Shown here piece by piece: positions 1-9,990 of a DNA stretch of 64,000 bases. Both the position numbers and the translations under genes were made by a program. Source of the DNA: Eunapius fragilis (taxonomy: Eukaryota > Porifera > Demospongiae > Spongillida > Spongillidae); the NCBI GenBank assembly GCA_963681505.1, contig OY811971.1, positions 2,965,730 through 3,029,729 on the forward strand, read 5' to 3'. Under the pieces are notes generated by a model that saw only the letters and a program-made list of their open reading frames with translations, made no database searches and was not told the DNA's origin. Every line of letters begins with the position of its first letter. The first letter of the stretch is position 1.

Positions 1-580
1 CGTACGTGATGTAACAGTACATCGTTATTGTTACCCTTTTCCTTCCGCTCAAATGGCGGTGTATTCTACGTGCATTCGGGTTGAACTGTTCTAAAGAAAG
101 GTGTTGTGGAAGTCAGATGTTAAAACTTCACAATCAATTGCTCGGAGGTAAGGCCATGTTTTGGTGAAAGTGTTGTTTCAGTTATGCTTTCTTTTTTTAC
201 GAACAGGTTTGTTCTCTATCAACTTTGTATGATTTATAGATTTGTATTTGTAAACTTGAAACATTAAATTTTTTGACTGCGATCACTAACTAATAATAGT
301 ATTAACTAGTATATTTAACTTTCCTTACGTCATACGATAATTCTATTACGCGTACACGGTAGGTTCCTCGGTCACGTACAAAATTGCACGTTCGCGCGCG
401 ACGTTGCTCTCGAAATACCCCGTGCGCATACAAATAATCCTCCGGGACCGAGAAATCATTCGTATGAAATCGGTCCACTCACGATTTCGAGAGCACATGG
501 CGCGCAAAATTCGAAAGCACGCTCATCCGGGTGATATTGCGTGCTGTCACAGGCCCGGAATCAAAGCCCTGAATTGCTGT
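1..580. other. Non-repeated left flank, no gene seen
   Basis: AT-rich sequence with no convincing coding potential and no similarity to the repeat units in the rest of the window. Near 581 it switches abruptly to sequence matching the Pro/Ser/His-rich ORF copy that starts near 11390, so this is the outer side of a duplication breakpoint. Confidence 0.5.
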
Positions 581-581
581 G

Positions 582-1009
582 TCAGCACTGGGGACTTGGG
601 ATAGAGATGGAGGAGGCAAGCCAACTCGTGCATATGAAAGCCCTGTAGCTGGTGTGTGGTGATATGAGGGTTTAGTGATATGTGAGCAATTTGATCTCTA
701 GGATGGTGAGGGTAGTGATGTTTTGGGAGTAATGAAATTTTTTAGAGGTGAGGGTGTGATGATGTGAGGCTTGTGGTAATATGGGTAGTGATGTGAGAAT
801 GGTGCAGGTAATGATTGGAACTGCCTCGCCATCGCAGACGGACCAAGATAATGGAGGTGTTGTGAACACCTGGTGAGGACAAAGATGGTGAAGGTGTTGT
901 GAGCACTTGGTCTAGTGAGGACAAAGATGGTGGAGGAGTTGTGAGCACCTGGTCTGGCGATTCGATTGCAATGTCGCTTGCACGTAAAGTCACGTAAATT
1001 CATTTGCAA
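582..1009 (-). pseudogene. Truncated Pro/Ser/His-rich ORF copy
   Basis: This is a partial copy of the ORF at 11051-11812. It shares the N-terminal start (MQMNLRDFTCKRHC) and the 14-residue repeat region. A TTG-to-TAG change, absent from the paralogue, closes the frame near 698, and the copy is cut off at about 582 where unique sequence begins. It lacks the conserved acidic C-terminal part, so a functional product is unlikely. Confidence 0.5.
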
Positions 1010-1680
1010 CCCTGACGTTACAGATTACGTTGACATCAGGTTTACGTACCCGCGTTCACACCGTTTACTCACTGGGTAAGGATTACGGTCGTAATCTTCA
1101 TATCATCCGTGTGTTTGCGCGTGAGTACGTGCCATCAGCAGGTATATCTGTATAAGGATCCAGTGATTATGGTACAGATTGCTCATGTGCTGGAATGTCG
1201 GAGTGAAGGAGTAGAAACACTGCATTGCATTAGCTCAGCCCATGTGAAAGAAAACGCAGGTACTACTTCAAGAGGAAGCAGAAAGAAATAGTGCCAATGG
1301 TTGCAAAATGACAGTAGAATGAAATAAATAACTAATATTCTTATGACTCAATATTGTGACATCTCAATATCTTGATTAGTATGGCTTGATTATATTTATT
1401 AAATTTCATTCATAAATCATAAATGGTTATGGAATTGATATTGGCCTATATAATGAGAGTAGCATTAAATAAAATAACTAATATTATTATGATTAAATAA
1501 TTTAAGATCTCAAATTTTTGATATCTTGATTACTATGGCTTCATTATATCTATTAAAATTCATTGATAAGTTATGGAAATGATATTGGCTTATATAACGG
1601 AAATCGTAATATGTATATAAAATGTATGAAAAAAAAATGTCTACATCACCCTTATATCTAAATCACTGTGTGCTGTCTGT
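1010..1680. other. AT-rich spacer within duplicated unit, no gene seen
   Basis: It holds a short conserved stretch (1020-1290) followed by AT-rich sequence with internal near-repeats such as ATGGTTATGGAA and TTGGCTTATATAA. It is duplicated at 11820-12480. No coding signal is convincing. Confidence 0.5.
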
Positions 1681-1843
1681 GAAGGACATGTCTGCAGCCA
1701 TGTTTATTGAGCGCTGAGTGGAGGAGGGGACAATGCTCTCAGGTTTAAATAGGATGCAAACAGGTCGTCAAGGAGTTCTTCCTCCTTGACAGCAGCACCC
1801 TCACATTCCTGGGACAACGTCTCGTCCACATGAAGAGTGACGC

Positions 1844-2425
1844 TCACTGACCACAACCCACACATGATGCTCCTCCCTCCACACCATCAAAGGTCTCCTC
1901 CTCCAGCTTCACAACACTGGGCACACCCTGGCTGACAGTTTCTGCAGCGTAGATGGTCACGTTCTGGAGATGGTGGGGCTGTGAGTCCTCCATCATCAGG
2001 GAGGAGCCTGCCTCAGCACTGGGGACTTGGGATAGAGATGGAGGAGGCAAGCCAACTGGTGCATATGAAAGCCCTGTAGCTGGTGGGTGGTGATGTGAGG
2101 GTTTAGTGATATGTGAGTCCAAGGATGGTGAGGGCTGTGATGATTTGAGGGTAGTGAAATTGTGAGTGGTGAGGTGTGATGATGAGAGGCTTGTGGTGAT
2201 ATGGGTAGTGATGTGAGAATGGTGAGGTAATGATTGGAACTGCCTCATCATCGCAGACGGACCAAGATGGTGGAGGTACTTGGGTATGGTGAGGACCATT
2301 ATGATAGAAGTGATGTGAGCACCTGGGTCTGGTGAGGACCATGATGGTGGTGGTGTTGTGAGCACCTGGTCTGGTGAGAACCAATAGGGTCGAGAATAAT
2401 GCACCGAATCAGTGCAATTTTCCAC
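1844..2425 (-). CDS. Pro/Ser/His-rich ORF with acidic psi-K-x-E segment (copy b)
   Basis: This is a 193-residue open frame I cannot assign to a known family. The N-terminal half is a degenerate 14-residue repeat encoded by a 42-bp DNA repeat (PDQVLTTPPPSWSS type). The C-terminal half is not repetitive. It keeps a conserved block (VGLPPPSLSQVPSAEAGSS, then NVTIYAAE) and an acidic end with VKLEEETFDG, which contains a SUMO-consensus-like psi-K-x-E. A closely similar copy lies at 12686-13267, and related copies accompany the other zinc-finger ORFs, always downstream of them on the same strand. It could be an exon of a transcription-factor gene or simply part of the amplified repeat unit. The coding status is inference. 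Confidence 0.35.
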   Translation of the reverse strand: MENCTDSVHYSRPYWFSPDQVLTTPPPSWSSPDPGAHITSIIMVLTIPKYLHHLGPSAMMRQFQSLPHHSHITTHITTSLSSSHLTTHNFTTLKSSQPSPSLDSHITKPSHHHPPATGLSYAPVGLPPPSLSQVPSAEAGSSLMMEDSQPHHLQNVTIYAAETVSQGVPSVVKLEEETFDGVEGGASCVGCGQ

Positions 2426-3446
2426 TGTTCACTTCTCAGTTCTCATGGGACCACAAGTCACAAGAGAACCACTATTTGTATTGGTGACTTTGGTAGCAGG
2501 AAAAAAGAACAGAACCACATGACAATGGATCTAAACGATGGAGTCCTGTGCTAACATGTCATGCTTAATAGCTCAATAAGAGCCCCACCCCATCACCCCT
2601 CCCCCCCTTTGAGCCCTCGGGACTCTCTTCTGAGTTCTGGCATGGTATTGAAAAATAATGTTCCCTTCATGCATGATATTAAAGAGGATATGAAATTAAG
2701 GCTGCACGCAGTATAGATATCACATCATCCTCCTTGGCACCAATACCAAAAGTAACAAACACACCCACGTTGGTGGAGCACTTACAATGAGATGTGTGGC
2801 ATGGTGATCAGTCTAACGGGTGTGGCATAGGTAGACGTGGTTACAGATTTAAGGCAACCATGAAGCCCAAAGCAAACAAAGACACCACATGCAGAATTGC
2901 AAGTAGTCATGGCGATTTTACACTGACACGTAATAATGTACTATACTGTGCATAATACATTGCATTTTATATTGTGTGCATACTTGTTTGTTGTATACAT
3001 TATGCATTGGTCATAGCATTGGGATCTTGTGTCCTTTTCGCTTGCTATATCTTACTAATGGGCTGGAGTCACGTTTTGTTAAAGATGGTAGTCCTCCAGG
3101 TTTGGATGCAGACACACTCCCGTGACTCCACAAGCAAAAAAAATTAGTGCATGCACAGTACTCTTGAGATCTTCTGGTGTACTTGTATTGTAGACATTAC
3201 GTACTGCGTATGTTCTCGTGCCAATTTAACATCCTCCCCTAACGTGTTTGCACTGTGTGCAAATGCAATGGTTATTACTATGTATGTATGCATGTATGCA
3301 TATACGTATGTACGTATGTGTGTATATGTATTAAATGAAAATAAAACACACAGCACAAATTATCGAGATTATAGCAATCTCCAAAACTTGACTAAACTAA
3401 TTACATTCCGTTTCTAGTAAAGAGTACACCTTAGCTTGTGTATATA
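2426..3446. other. Conserved spacer between Pro/Ser-rich ORF and zinc-finger ORF
   Basis: The spacer recurs with variations at 13268-13842, 19190-19754, 28830-29451, 33130-33710 and 49458-49693. Recurring blocks include CTCATGGGACCACAAGTC and ACCCACGTTGGTGGAGC. On the minus strand it follows the zinc-finger stop codon, so part may be 3' untranslated sequence. No separate gene is visible. Confidence 0.45.
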
Positions 3447-4709
3447 TCATTCATTGGACACTGGTGTTGGATCTTGGGAGTAGGAGCAGTGCTGGAGATG
3501 ATATTTCAAACCACTCTTGGTCACATATTTCTTGTCACATCCTTCAGAGGGACATCGTAACTTCTCACCAAGGTGTTTTCTGCCATGCTTTTTAAGAGCA
3601 GAAATGGACCTGAAAGATTGCCTGCAGAAACACTTATAAGGTCGATCATTGCTGTGGACCATCATATGGTATTGCAGACTTGAACTGTAGGAATAATGCT
3701 TGTTGCAAATAGTACACTTGAAATTTGTGGCTCCTGTGTGTACAACCATGTGTCTCGTAAGATATTGCTTTTGACCAAATGCCTTCCCACATTCAGAACA
3801 CCAGTAGTGCTTTTCTTTTGTATGGATAACCATGTGCTTCTTAAGATCTCCCTTATGGCCAAATGCTTTCTCACATTCAGAACACTGATAGTTCTTTTCT
3901 TTTGTATGGACAATCAAGTGCCTCTTCAAACTTCCGTTGTGACCAAATGCCTTCCCACATTCAGAACACTGATAGTTCTTTTCTTGTGTATGGACAACCA
4001 TGTGTGTCTTCAGATGTACATTTTGCTTAAATGCCTTCCCACACTCAAAACACTGATACTTCTTTTCTTGCGAATGGACAAAAATGTGCCTCTTCAAATG
4101 TTCCTTACGACCAAATGCCTTCCCACATTCAGAACATTGATAGTTTTTTTCCTTTGTATGGACAACCATATGTCCCTTCAGATGTCCTTTCAGACTAAAT
4201 GCCTTCCCACATTCAGAACATTGATAGTTCTTTTCTTTTGTATGGACAACCATGTGTTCCTTCAGATGTCCTTTCAGACCAAATGCCTTCCCACATTCCA
4301 AACACTGATATCTCTTTTCTCGTGAATGGACAACCATGTGTGTTTTCAGTGTTTCCTTTCGACCAAATGCCTTCTTACATTCAGAACATTGATAGTTTTT
4401 TTCAAGTGTGTGGATAACCATGTGCCTCGTCAGTGTTTCCTTTCGACCAAATGCCTTCCCACATTCAGAACACTGATAGTTCTTTTCATGCATATGAACA
4501 ACCATGTGTTTCTTCAGATTTCCCTTATGACCAAATGCCTTCCCACATTCAGAACACCTGTGCTTTATTTCAGCTATGCTCATCTTCCTTGGGTGAACTA
4601 TAAATTTATATGGATAATATTCAGTCATTAATAAAAAATTCGAATTTACAATGATTTTCAACAATGTCCTCATGTCATGAACCTCATTTGAAAAACTCAG
4701 TGGGATCAA
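3447..4709 (-). CDS. C2H2 zinc-finger protein A (13 fingers)
   Basis: A 420-residue open frame, almost wholly tandem C2H2 fingers. There are eleven canonical fingers of the form CSECGKAFGxKxxLxxHMVVH, joined by HTKEKNYQ or HTQEKNYQ linkers in place of the classical TGEKP. Two atypical terminal fingers follow: one with a CFC pair (YKCFCRQSFRSISALKKH) and one C-x4-C (CPSEGCDKKY). Helix positions that contact DNA vary between fingers, so a sequence-specific DNA-binding nuclear protein is likely. No KRAB, BTB, SCAN or ZAD domain is visible. The Met shared with the paralogues (MSIAEIKHRC) is residue 43, at 4583, and is the more likely start or lies near a splice acceptor. It ends in PTPVSNE, unlike the paralogues' NTMTNA. 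The ORF is intact. Confidence 0.85.
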   Translation of the reverse strand: MIPLSFSNEVHDMRTLLKIIVNSNFLLMTEYYPYKFIVHPRKMSIAEIKHRCSECGKAFGHKGNLKKHMVVHMHEKNYQCSECGKAFGRKETLTRHMVIHTLEKNYQCSECKKAFGRKETLKTHMVVHSREKRYQCLECGKAFGLKGHLKEHMVVHTKEKNYQCSECGKAFSLKGHLKGHMVVHTKEKNYQCSECGKAFGRKEHLKRHIFVHSQEKKYQCFECGKAFKQNVHLKTHMVVHTQEKNYQCSECGKAFGHNGSLKRHLIVHTKEKNYQCSECEKAFGHKGDLKKHMVIHTKEKHYWCSECGKAFGQKQYLTRHMVVHTGATNFKCTICNKHYSYSSSLQYHMMVHSNDRPYKCFCRQSFRSISALKKHGRKHLGEKLRCPSEGCDKKYVTKSGLKYHLQHCSYSQDPTPVSNE

Positions 4710-5040
4710 TGTTGAGCACGCTGACTGATGGGGTTAAATCTAATTTATACGCACAGGCCCTCTGGAGATCAATGCCTATACATACGGCCCCATAGAATTA
4801 AGAATGCGCTAAATCTCATTAAACCTATCAACAACACAGTTCACAAAGTCGATTTATGGGATATGCCAATATCTCAAACCTGATCACATTATAATAATGT
4901 AGTGATAACTATGATTATACTAGTGGCTTTCCACCAGAGAACATTTCACACAACATATTGCAAACTTATATCCCTAAGGCTTCGAACGCATTCTCAGCTG
5001 TTGCGTCATACTTCTCCCTCCACTAGTCTAGTGCCCAGAC
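4710..5040. other. Upstream flank of zinc-finger gene A
   Basis: This flank is shared with the other zinc-finger copies, for example after 14533, 20379, 30008 and 50717. It carries a recurrent GATGGGGTTAAA block and CGGGATATGCC-like sequence. It probably includes the 5' untranslated or promoter region of the zinc-finger ORF, and no other gene is seen. Confidence 0.4.
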
Positions 5041-5580
5041 CTAAAATATATGCCACAGTCGATTGGGAGTAGTGCCCAGGCCACAGTGGATTGGGAGTAG
5101 TGCCCAGGCCCATGTGGATTGGGAGTAGTGCCCAGGCCACAGTGGATTGGGAGTAGTGCCCAGGCCACAGTGGATTGGGAGTAGTGCCCAGGCCACAATG
5201 GATTGGGAGTAGTGCCCAGGCCACAGTGGATTGGGAGTAGTGCCCAGGCCACAGTGGATTGGGAGTAGTGCCCAGGCCACAGTGGATTGGGAGTAGTGCC
5301 CAGGCCACAGTGGATTGGGAGTAGTGCCCAGGCCACAGTGGATTGGGAAGTAGTGCCCAGGCCACAGTGGATTGGGAGTAGTGCCCAGGCCACAGTGGAT
5401 TGGGAGTAGTGCCCAGGCCACAGTGGATTGGAAGTAGTGCCCAGGCCACAGTGGATTGGGAGTAGTGCCCAGGCCACAGTGGATTGGAAGTAGTGCCCAG
5501 GCTACAAATATCTTTAATCTTTCTTCACCCTGTTCCCCAATAGCTCTCGGTATTCATGTGTGTGGGCACTACAATATCCC
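5022..5580. mobile_element. TIR element remnant carrying the 28-bp minisatellite (copy 1)
   Basis: The left end reads CTAGTCTAGTGCCCAGACC. The right side ends near 5570 with a GGGCACTACAATATCCC-like sequence, matching the better preserved element at 52913-53760. The interior is almost all minisatellite. No transposase is seen, so this is a non-autonomous element. Confidence 0.45.
5055..5505. repeat. 28-bp minisatellite, about 16 units
   Basis: Tandem units of CCACAGTGGATTGGG + AGTAGTGCCCAGG (28 bp) with few variants. Because 28 is not a multiple of 3 and the unit lacks minus-strand stops in every frame, three overlapping minus-strand ORFs appear. These are artefacts of periodicity, not genes. 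Confidence 0.95.
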
Positions 5581-5639
5581 TCTACATAATTCAACTTGGT
5601 AACTGATGGCTGTGAACAGCCTTCATAATCTTAATTCTT

Positions 5640-6130
5640 TTCTTCAACCTGTATATGTGTGTGTACCTCCTGTAGTCCTGTTCCCTAACTCAGCAGTATG
5701 GTTAACTGTCTCGTGCTGCAGATCAGGGATATCCATAACAAAGGCCGCCCACTCATCTGAGTGGATGTATGTGTGTAAAGGTGGTTCACAGCAAGGCAGT
5801 GGACGTCTACCAATGGTTAAGGGAAGTATGTTCAACCAGATTCATTAATGACTTGCCTGCGCAGCCCAGGGATTATAGCCCACGTTGACAAATCCCTTTT
5901 TAAATATAAGCCAAAGATACCAGTTTACACACACTCACACAACACAAATGGACATGTATTGTTTTATTAAGTATCACAGTTGAAGGGAAGGGACTACTGG
6001 CACTGGGTCTTCGGGATATGTTGGACATCTCTAAAACACCATCTCTCTGCTTCATGCAGATGGTGGACACACTGCTATCCATTATTCGAGCCCATACTGC
6101 TCTAGGAAATAGACTCAGAAAGTAAAGGGG
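5640..6130 (+). pseudogene. ISXO2/Merlin-like transposase fragment (copy 1)
   Basis: This degenerate plus-strand copy contains the segment best read in the paralogue at 54290-54490 (VDVYQWLREVCSTR ... LGSPGVVAQVDKSLF). That segment resembles the ISXO2-like DDE domain of Merlin/IS1595 transposases. Stops and frameshifts interrupt it here. The downstream catalytic-region block (LLPIIRAHTAPGTTL-like) is reduced to traces near 6060-6120. Confidence 0.45.
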
Positions 6131-7600
6131 GTTTTGTATCGACCAAAAGTGCAGTAGCCCCCCCTCCAAGGTCCAGTCAATAATTAACATTAACTGTGTA
6201 CTTTATTAAATTTAATTCTATGTCCTAGTCCTCGGTGGAGCGTGTTATGAAACATCAAAGTAGCATTTTAAGTTGCTTCAGCCAATTGTCTGTATACACA
6301 TTACCGTATGAGTGCTACGGTTATGGCGTTCATAATTTACTATGCCCCACCTTTCATTAATATTCATATGCACCACCCAACTGAAAATCCTGGATCCGCC
6401 TATGATAGGTGCATGACAGCTGAAACAGTTTGGGTAAGAATACACGTTGTGTATTGAATGAAACATTATGGGACCTATGCCATTCTTGCATATTCTTATA
6501 TGACCAGGTTTGATATGTTGTGCTTATCCTGTGAATCGACACTACTACCTACTGTTCGGGCCCATACTGCTCAGGAACTACACTCAGCAGCAGCTCCGGA
6601 TCCAGCATAGGCTTGGGGGGAGGGGAGGGGCCGCCGCCCCCCCCTCCCCCCTTTCCATTTATATGAAATGCTGCCCCTCTGGTACTAATTGCTGCTGCCC
6701 CTCCCCCCACGCATTGTCACGCACACAAAGATATACTGGTAAATCATAGTATGGCAAGCAGTCCCCCGCCCCCCACACTGACACACCCACTTTTTGTATC
6801 ATGCCTGGAGCATACAACCCGCCCCCCCCTCCCGATTTTCATATCGGGCCTGAAGTGGATAGCAGCCACACCCTCCTCCCTGCTTTTTGGATCGCGGGTT
6901 TACAACTCGTTTGGAAAACCTTATCCGCCTCTGGCTACACGTACGTTGTCAATGTGCAGCCCCTTATGTAACCCCCTCCCCCTCCCCGCCCCATCCCCCC
7001 AGGAACTACACTCAGAAGCAGCCCTGGATCCAGCATAGGCTTGGGGGGGGGGGGGGGGGGGCAGTGGGGTGGCCAACCCCCCCCCCCCCCCATAATCTGA
7101 AATGCCGCCCCTCTGGCACCAATTGCGCCCCCCAGCCCCACTCTACCCCCATGCACTATCACGCACACAAGATAAATTGTACAGCAAGCAGCCCCCTCCA
7201 CCCCCCACACACACACACACTTACTGTATCATGCCTCACAAGCATACAACACACCCCCGTCCCGTTTTCGTATCGGGCCTGAAGCAGACAGCCCCCCCAA
7301 GCCCCCAATTTTCATATCGCTGGTCTAAACCCCCCCCCCATTTTGAAAAATCCTGTATCTGCCCCTGGCAACCCATACATTCATTGTCAATGTGCCACAA
7401 AACCACACACACCCCATAGCCAAATCCTGGATCCAGGCTGCTCAGAAGTATCTAGTACAGAAGTGCAGTAAAATGATCCATTGCTGCAATGTAAGCTGAG
7501 ATCTGGCAAAGATACTCTATCTCTCACTGAAAGACGTGTTTTACACTTCCACCCTAAAGTACCTCACAAATCTTTCCGAGAACATTCAAGCATGGTGCAC
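6130..7600. repeat. Composite repeat region with C/G homopolymers, no gene
   Basis: The stretch contains an AT-rich MITE-like segment ending in GGATCCGCCTATG (6160-6410). A second Merlin-like scrap at 6535-6600 reads STLLPTVRAHTA. Cytosine- and guanine-rich low-complexity sequence follows (6600-7430), repeated in shorter form at 25690-26050 and 35890-36240. The proline-rich ORFs here come from the C tracts and are not supported as genes. Confidence 0.6.
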
Positions 7601-8017
7601 ATGGGCGTCCCCAGCTTTTCTGGAAGGGGGGGGCCAGGATAGGGCAAGGGGGCGCCACTTGACAGCCGCGTATACATTGTCCACTTTCAGCCGATTCAAC
7701 CAGTGGGGGGGGGGGGGGGTGCTGTCCGCTTTCGGCCGATTCAAACAGTGGGGGGGGGGGGGGGGTGCTGTCCACTTTCGGCCGATTCAACCAGTGGGGG
7801 GGGGGGGGGGGGGGGTGGCTGATGTCAGCTTTCAGCCAATTCAGTCAATGAGATGTCCGCGCTCTCGGCAGATTCAACCAGTGGACGGTGGATGCTGTCC
7901 GCTTTAAGCCAATTCAGCCAGTGTGGGGGTGCGCATGTTGTAAACAGGGGGGGGGGGGGGGGGGGGCGCCATTCAGTCCCGAAGGGGGGGGCCATGGCCC
8001 CCCCTGGGGACGCCCAT
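7601..8017. mobile_element. 417-bp MITE with internal G-tract minisatellite
   Basis: The ends are ATGGGCGTCCCCAG and its exact complement CTGGGGACGCCCAT, flanked by GGTGCAC and GGTGCAT (a 7-bp near-duplication). The uninterrupted target, AAGCATAGGTGCATGAC, exists near 26225 and 54838. Inside are about six units of roughly 55 bp (CCGATTCAACCAGTGG + poly-G + TGCTGTCCGCTTT). Each unit contains its own G tract of variable length. Confidence 0.75.
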
Positions 8018-9060
8018 GGTGCATGACAGCTGAAACAGTTCCAGTAAGAATACACGTTGTGTATTTTATGATCCATCTACAATAATCCTCCAGCACCCAC
8101 ACAACACACATATGCTTCCACTTAGGGCACTGCACAGATCTTGCAAGTTAATTATGGCTATTAAAGAAGCCGAACCCCCAATCATTAAGGGACTTATGTC
8201 AATAAATGTAAATGCCATTCATGCTTAGTCGTGCATATCCCGCGAATCGAACTGTTAATTGGTACGTATAATGAGATTCAGTAGATGTACAAATTAGATT
8301 TAACCCCATCGGTTGGGCTTCGTACTCAACCAGCGTGCCAGGTAACAAAGTGAAACCTATATATACCACTTCTGTTCACTTCTGTTCCTGACTTATTCCT
8401 AGATTCGCAGCGTGACTAAGATCAGAATTCTGAAACTCTAGATCTAACTGCATGGACGATCGTAGCCATGGTAGCCACTCGTTAAATAATTTTAGGATCG
8501 ATTCGCTCGCGTGTTTGTATCTATATTACATGCACTAAGATATTGATTGGACTTACTGGTCTTCTTCCAGCAGCGGTAACCAGAGATAGTATATAGCTCA
8601 GCAAATGAGTCACTTATTCTAAAATCACTAATCCAGTACCCAGGCCCTTCTGTAAAGCGGGGGGGGGAGGGGGGGGGGTGGGGTGAAATAGTTATTGAAT
8701 GTTCTTTGGATATTGACAGTCGTTTCATCTCCGAAAAGCTCCTTTCTGATGTATCGGTACTTGATGTTACATGTACTAGAAAAAACAATAACGGCACTTT
8801 GTAACGGCGTTTGTCGCAGAACTCTCGGAGTCGCGGTACCGGCTGAATACAGGGGCCAATACCCGTTAACCCTCCAACACAGTTCTTATCATTCTTCAGA
8901 ACAGACCATGATCCATGCAATAGAACCAGCCTTTGTTTCATTCGAATAAGCATATAGAGAGGTGCTGAAATCTGCTAAATAAGTCACTCACTGTACAGTG
9001 TACAGCAATCTCCGGACTCTCGAAGAACATGATATGGATTCATGTGCTTCAGTTAAATTT
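8018..9060. repeat. Dispersed repeat pair R2+R1, copy 1
   Basis: R2 (8018-8470) begins with TGCATGACAGCTGAAACAG and ends near CGATCGTAGCCATGGTAGC. R1 (8490-9060) runs from GATCGATTCGCTCGCGTG to GGATTCATGTGCTT. On the minus strand R1 encodes a decayed peptide containing TSERSFSEMKRL, which resembles the C-terminal dimerisation motif of hAT transposases. A G tract sits at 8659-8680. Confidence 0.6.
8492..8953 (-). pseudogene. hAT-like transposase C-terminal relic (in R1)
   Basis: A 153-residue minus-strand frame. The phrase SSTDTSERSFSEMKRL is the recognisable part and resembles the ERSFS(A/x)LKR dimerisation motif of hAT transposases. The rest (RMKQRLVLLHGSWSVLKNDK ...) is not recognisable. 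The same peptide recurs in every R1 copy with different truncations. The hAT assignment rests on this one motif. Confidence 0.35.
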
Positions 9061-9099
9061 ATTCATAACCTGTTGGAGGGCTTGCATAGAAAACCGACT

Positions 9100-9480
9100 A
9101 TATATGCTCTTATAAAACCGATGTCCTGCATATCCCGCGAATCGAACTACGTTTAATGGAGATGTACAAATTAGATTTAACCCCATCGGTTGGGCGTCGT
9201 CCTCAACCTCATGCAGCGTGCCGGGTAACAAAGTGAAACCTGTTACATGTTACCTGTTCCTGTTACATCGGAGAGTCCAATCGTAATCGGATAGATACTT
9301 CCTTGCCCTTGCCTGTCCAAAAGGGTGCACCATACCCTTCCCCCCCCCCCCCCCCCCTCCCACCCCCGCCCTCGCTCCACAGCAAATCTGCTTTCCATTT
9401 CACTTATAATAGAATCCAAAAAGGGAATAACACGCCAATAATCACATGCAGAAGTAACTTCTGGATTTGGTCGCGTCTGC
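9100..9480. repeat. R2 repeat, second partial copy
   Basis: It starts in the TCCCGCGAATCGAACT block and continues through AACCCCATCGGTTGGGCG and GGGTAACAAAGTGAAACC to the C tract at 9341-9357. It is the same family as 8018-8470. Confidence 0.6.
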
Positions 9481-9990
9481 CGTCCTCTTATTACTCGAGG
9501 CATTCCTTCTTCACTACCTATATTTCTGTGTTCAAAAGCAGTGCTTTACCATATATTCTATTGTGCTCAGTGTGCACATTTTCCCTGAGTGTTTTGTAAT
9601 GCTTCATGATTTCAGTTATCTTCTTGAAACCAAAGTACACTGCCTGCAGTCTTCCTTGTAAGCATCCAGCAATTGGCTTATAGATTCAAGGAGCTCTTTT
9701 GCCAGATAATGATTCACTGGGTTTTTGACGATAAATCCCCTGTAGTGCATGCAAGTTATAAGATTTAGTTTGTGATAAAATTTCATTTTTTTACACTAGT
9801 TGTGTGTAGCATTTTGAACGTGATGAATAAAAAAGCGTTGGCGTCCCCTGGAGGAGCTTACAGCGCTCCCCCAAACCCCCTTGCTGAGGATCGCTGGCCC
9901 CTACCTCTACCCACCCCCCACCCACCTATAATCCTGGATCAGCGCCTGATTATGCCTCTCTCCCTCTATAGACTTATGGTTCTTTTCTAG
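9481..9990. other. Unassigned insertion within R2
   Basis: This sequence separates the two halves of an R2 copy (9100-9480 and 9990-10210). It includes GGCGTCCCCTGGAGGAGC near 9841, which resembles one end of the MITE at 7601-8017. No gene is supported. Confidence 0.35.

Larger units (their letters stand above)
582..3440. repeat. Segmental duplication copy 1 (paired with about 11390-13840)
   Basis: By eye this block matches 11390-13840 almost base for base. The order is the same: partial Pro/Ser/His-rich ORF, spacer with the CCGTAATCTTCATATC region, AT-rich stretch, second Pro/Ser/His-rich ORF, then the spacer leading into a C2H2 zinc-finger ORF. The offset is about 10.8 kb. Small differences such as the AT-rich insertion near 12170 indicate a recent but not fresh duplication. 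Confidence 0.85.

Noticed and set aside
3696-4631. Plus-strand ORFs opposite zinc-finger gene A (and similar ones opposite B, C, D, G, H)
   Set aside because: Antisense shadows of the finger repeats. Their own 28-residue periodicity (MDNHV...TKCLPTFRTL) mirrors the finger period.
5006-5477. Overlapping minus-strand ORFs of 126-149 residues rich in WALLPIHCGLGTTP
   Set aside because: They are the 28-bp minisatellite read in its three frames. The same holds for the ORFs at 22917-24743 and 52919-53340. No start context, no non-repeat domain.
6510-7419. Proline-rich plus-strand ORFs
   Set aside because: Composition is driven by C tracts and CA runs. The frames are not shared with the paralogous stretches at 25690 and 35890.
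8230-8260. tRNA-like B-box phrase in R2 (CCGCGAATCGAACTG), suggesting a tRNA-derived SINE
   Set aside because: No matching A box at proper spacing and no cloverleaf could be drawn. The phrase is only one part of a longer repeat.
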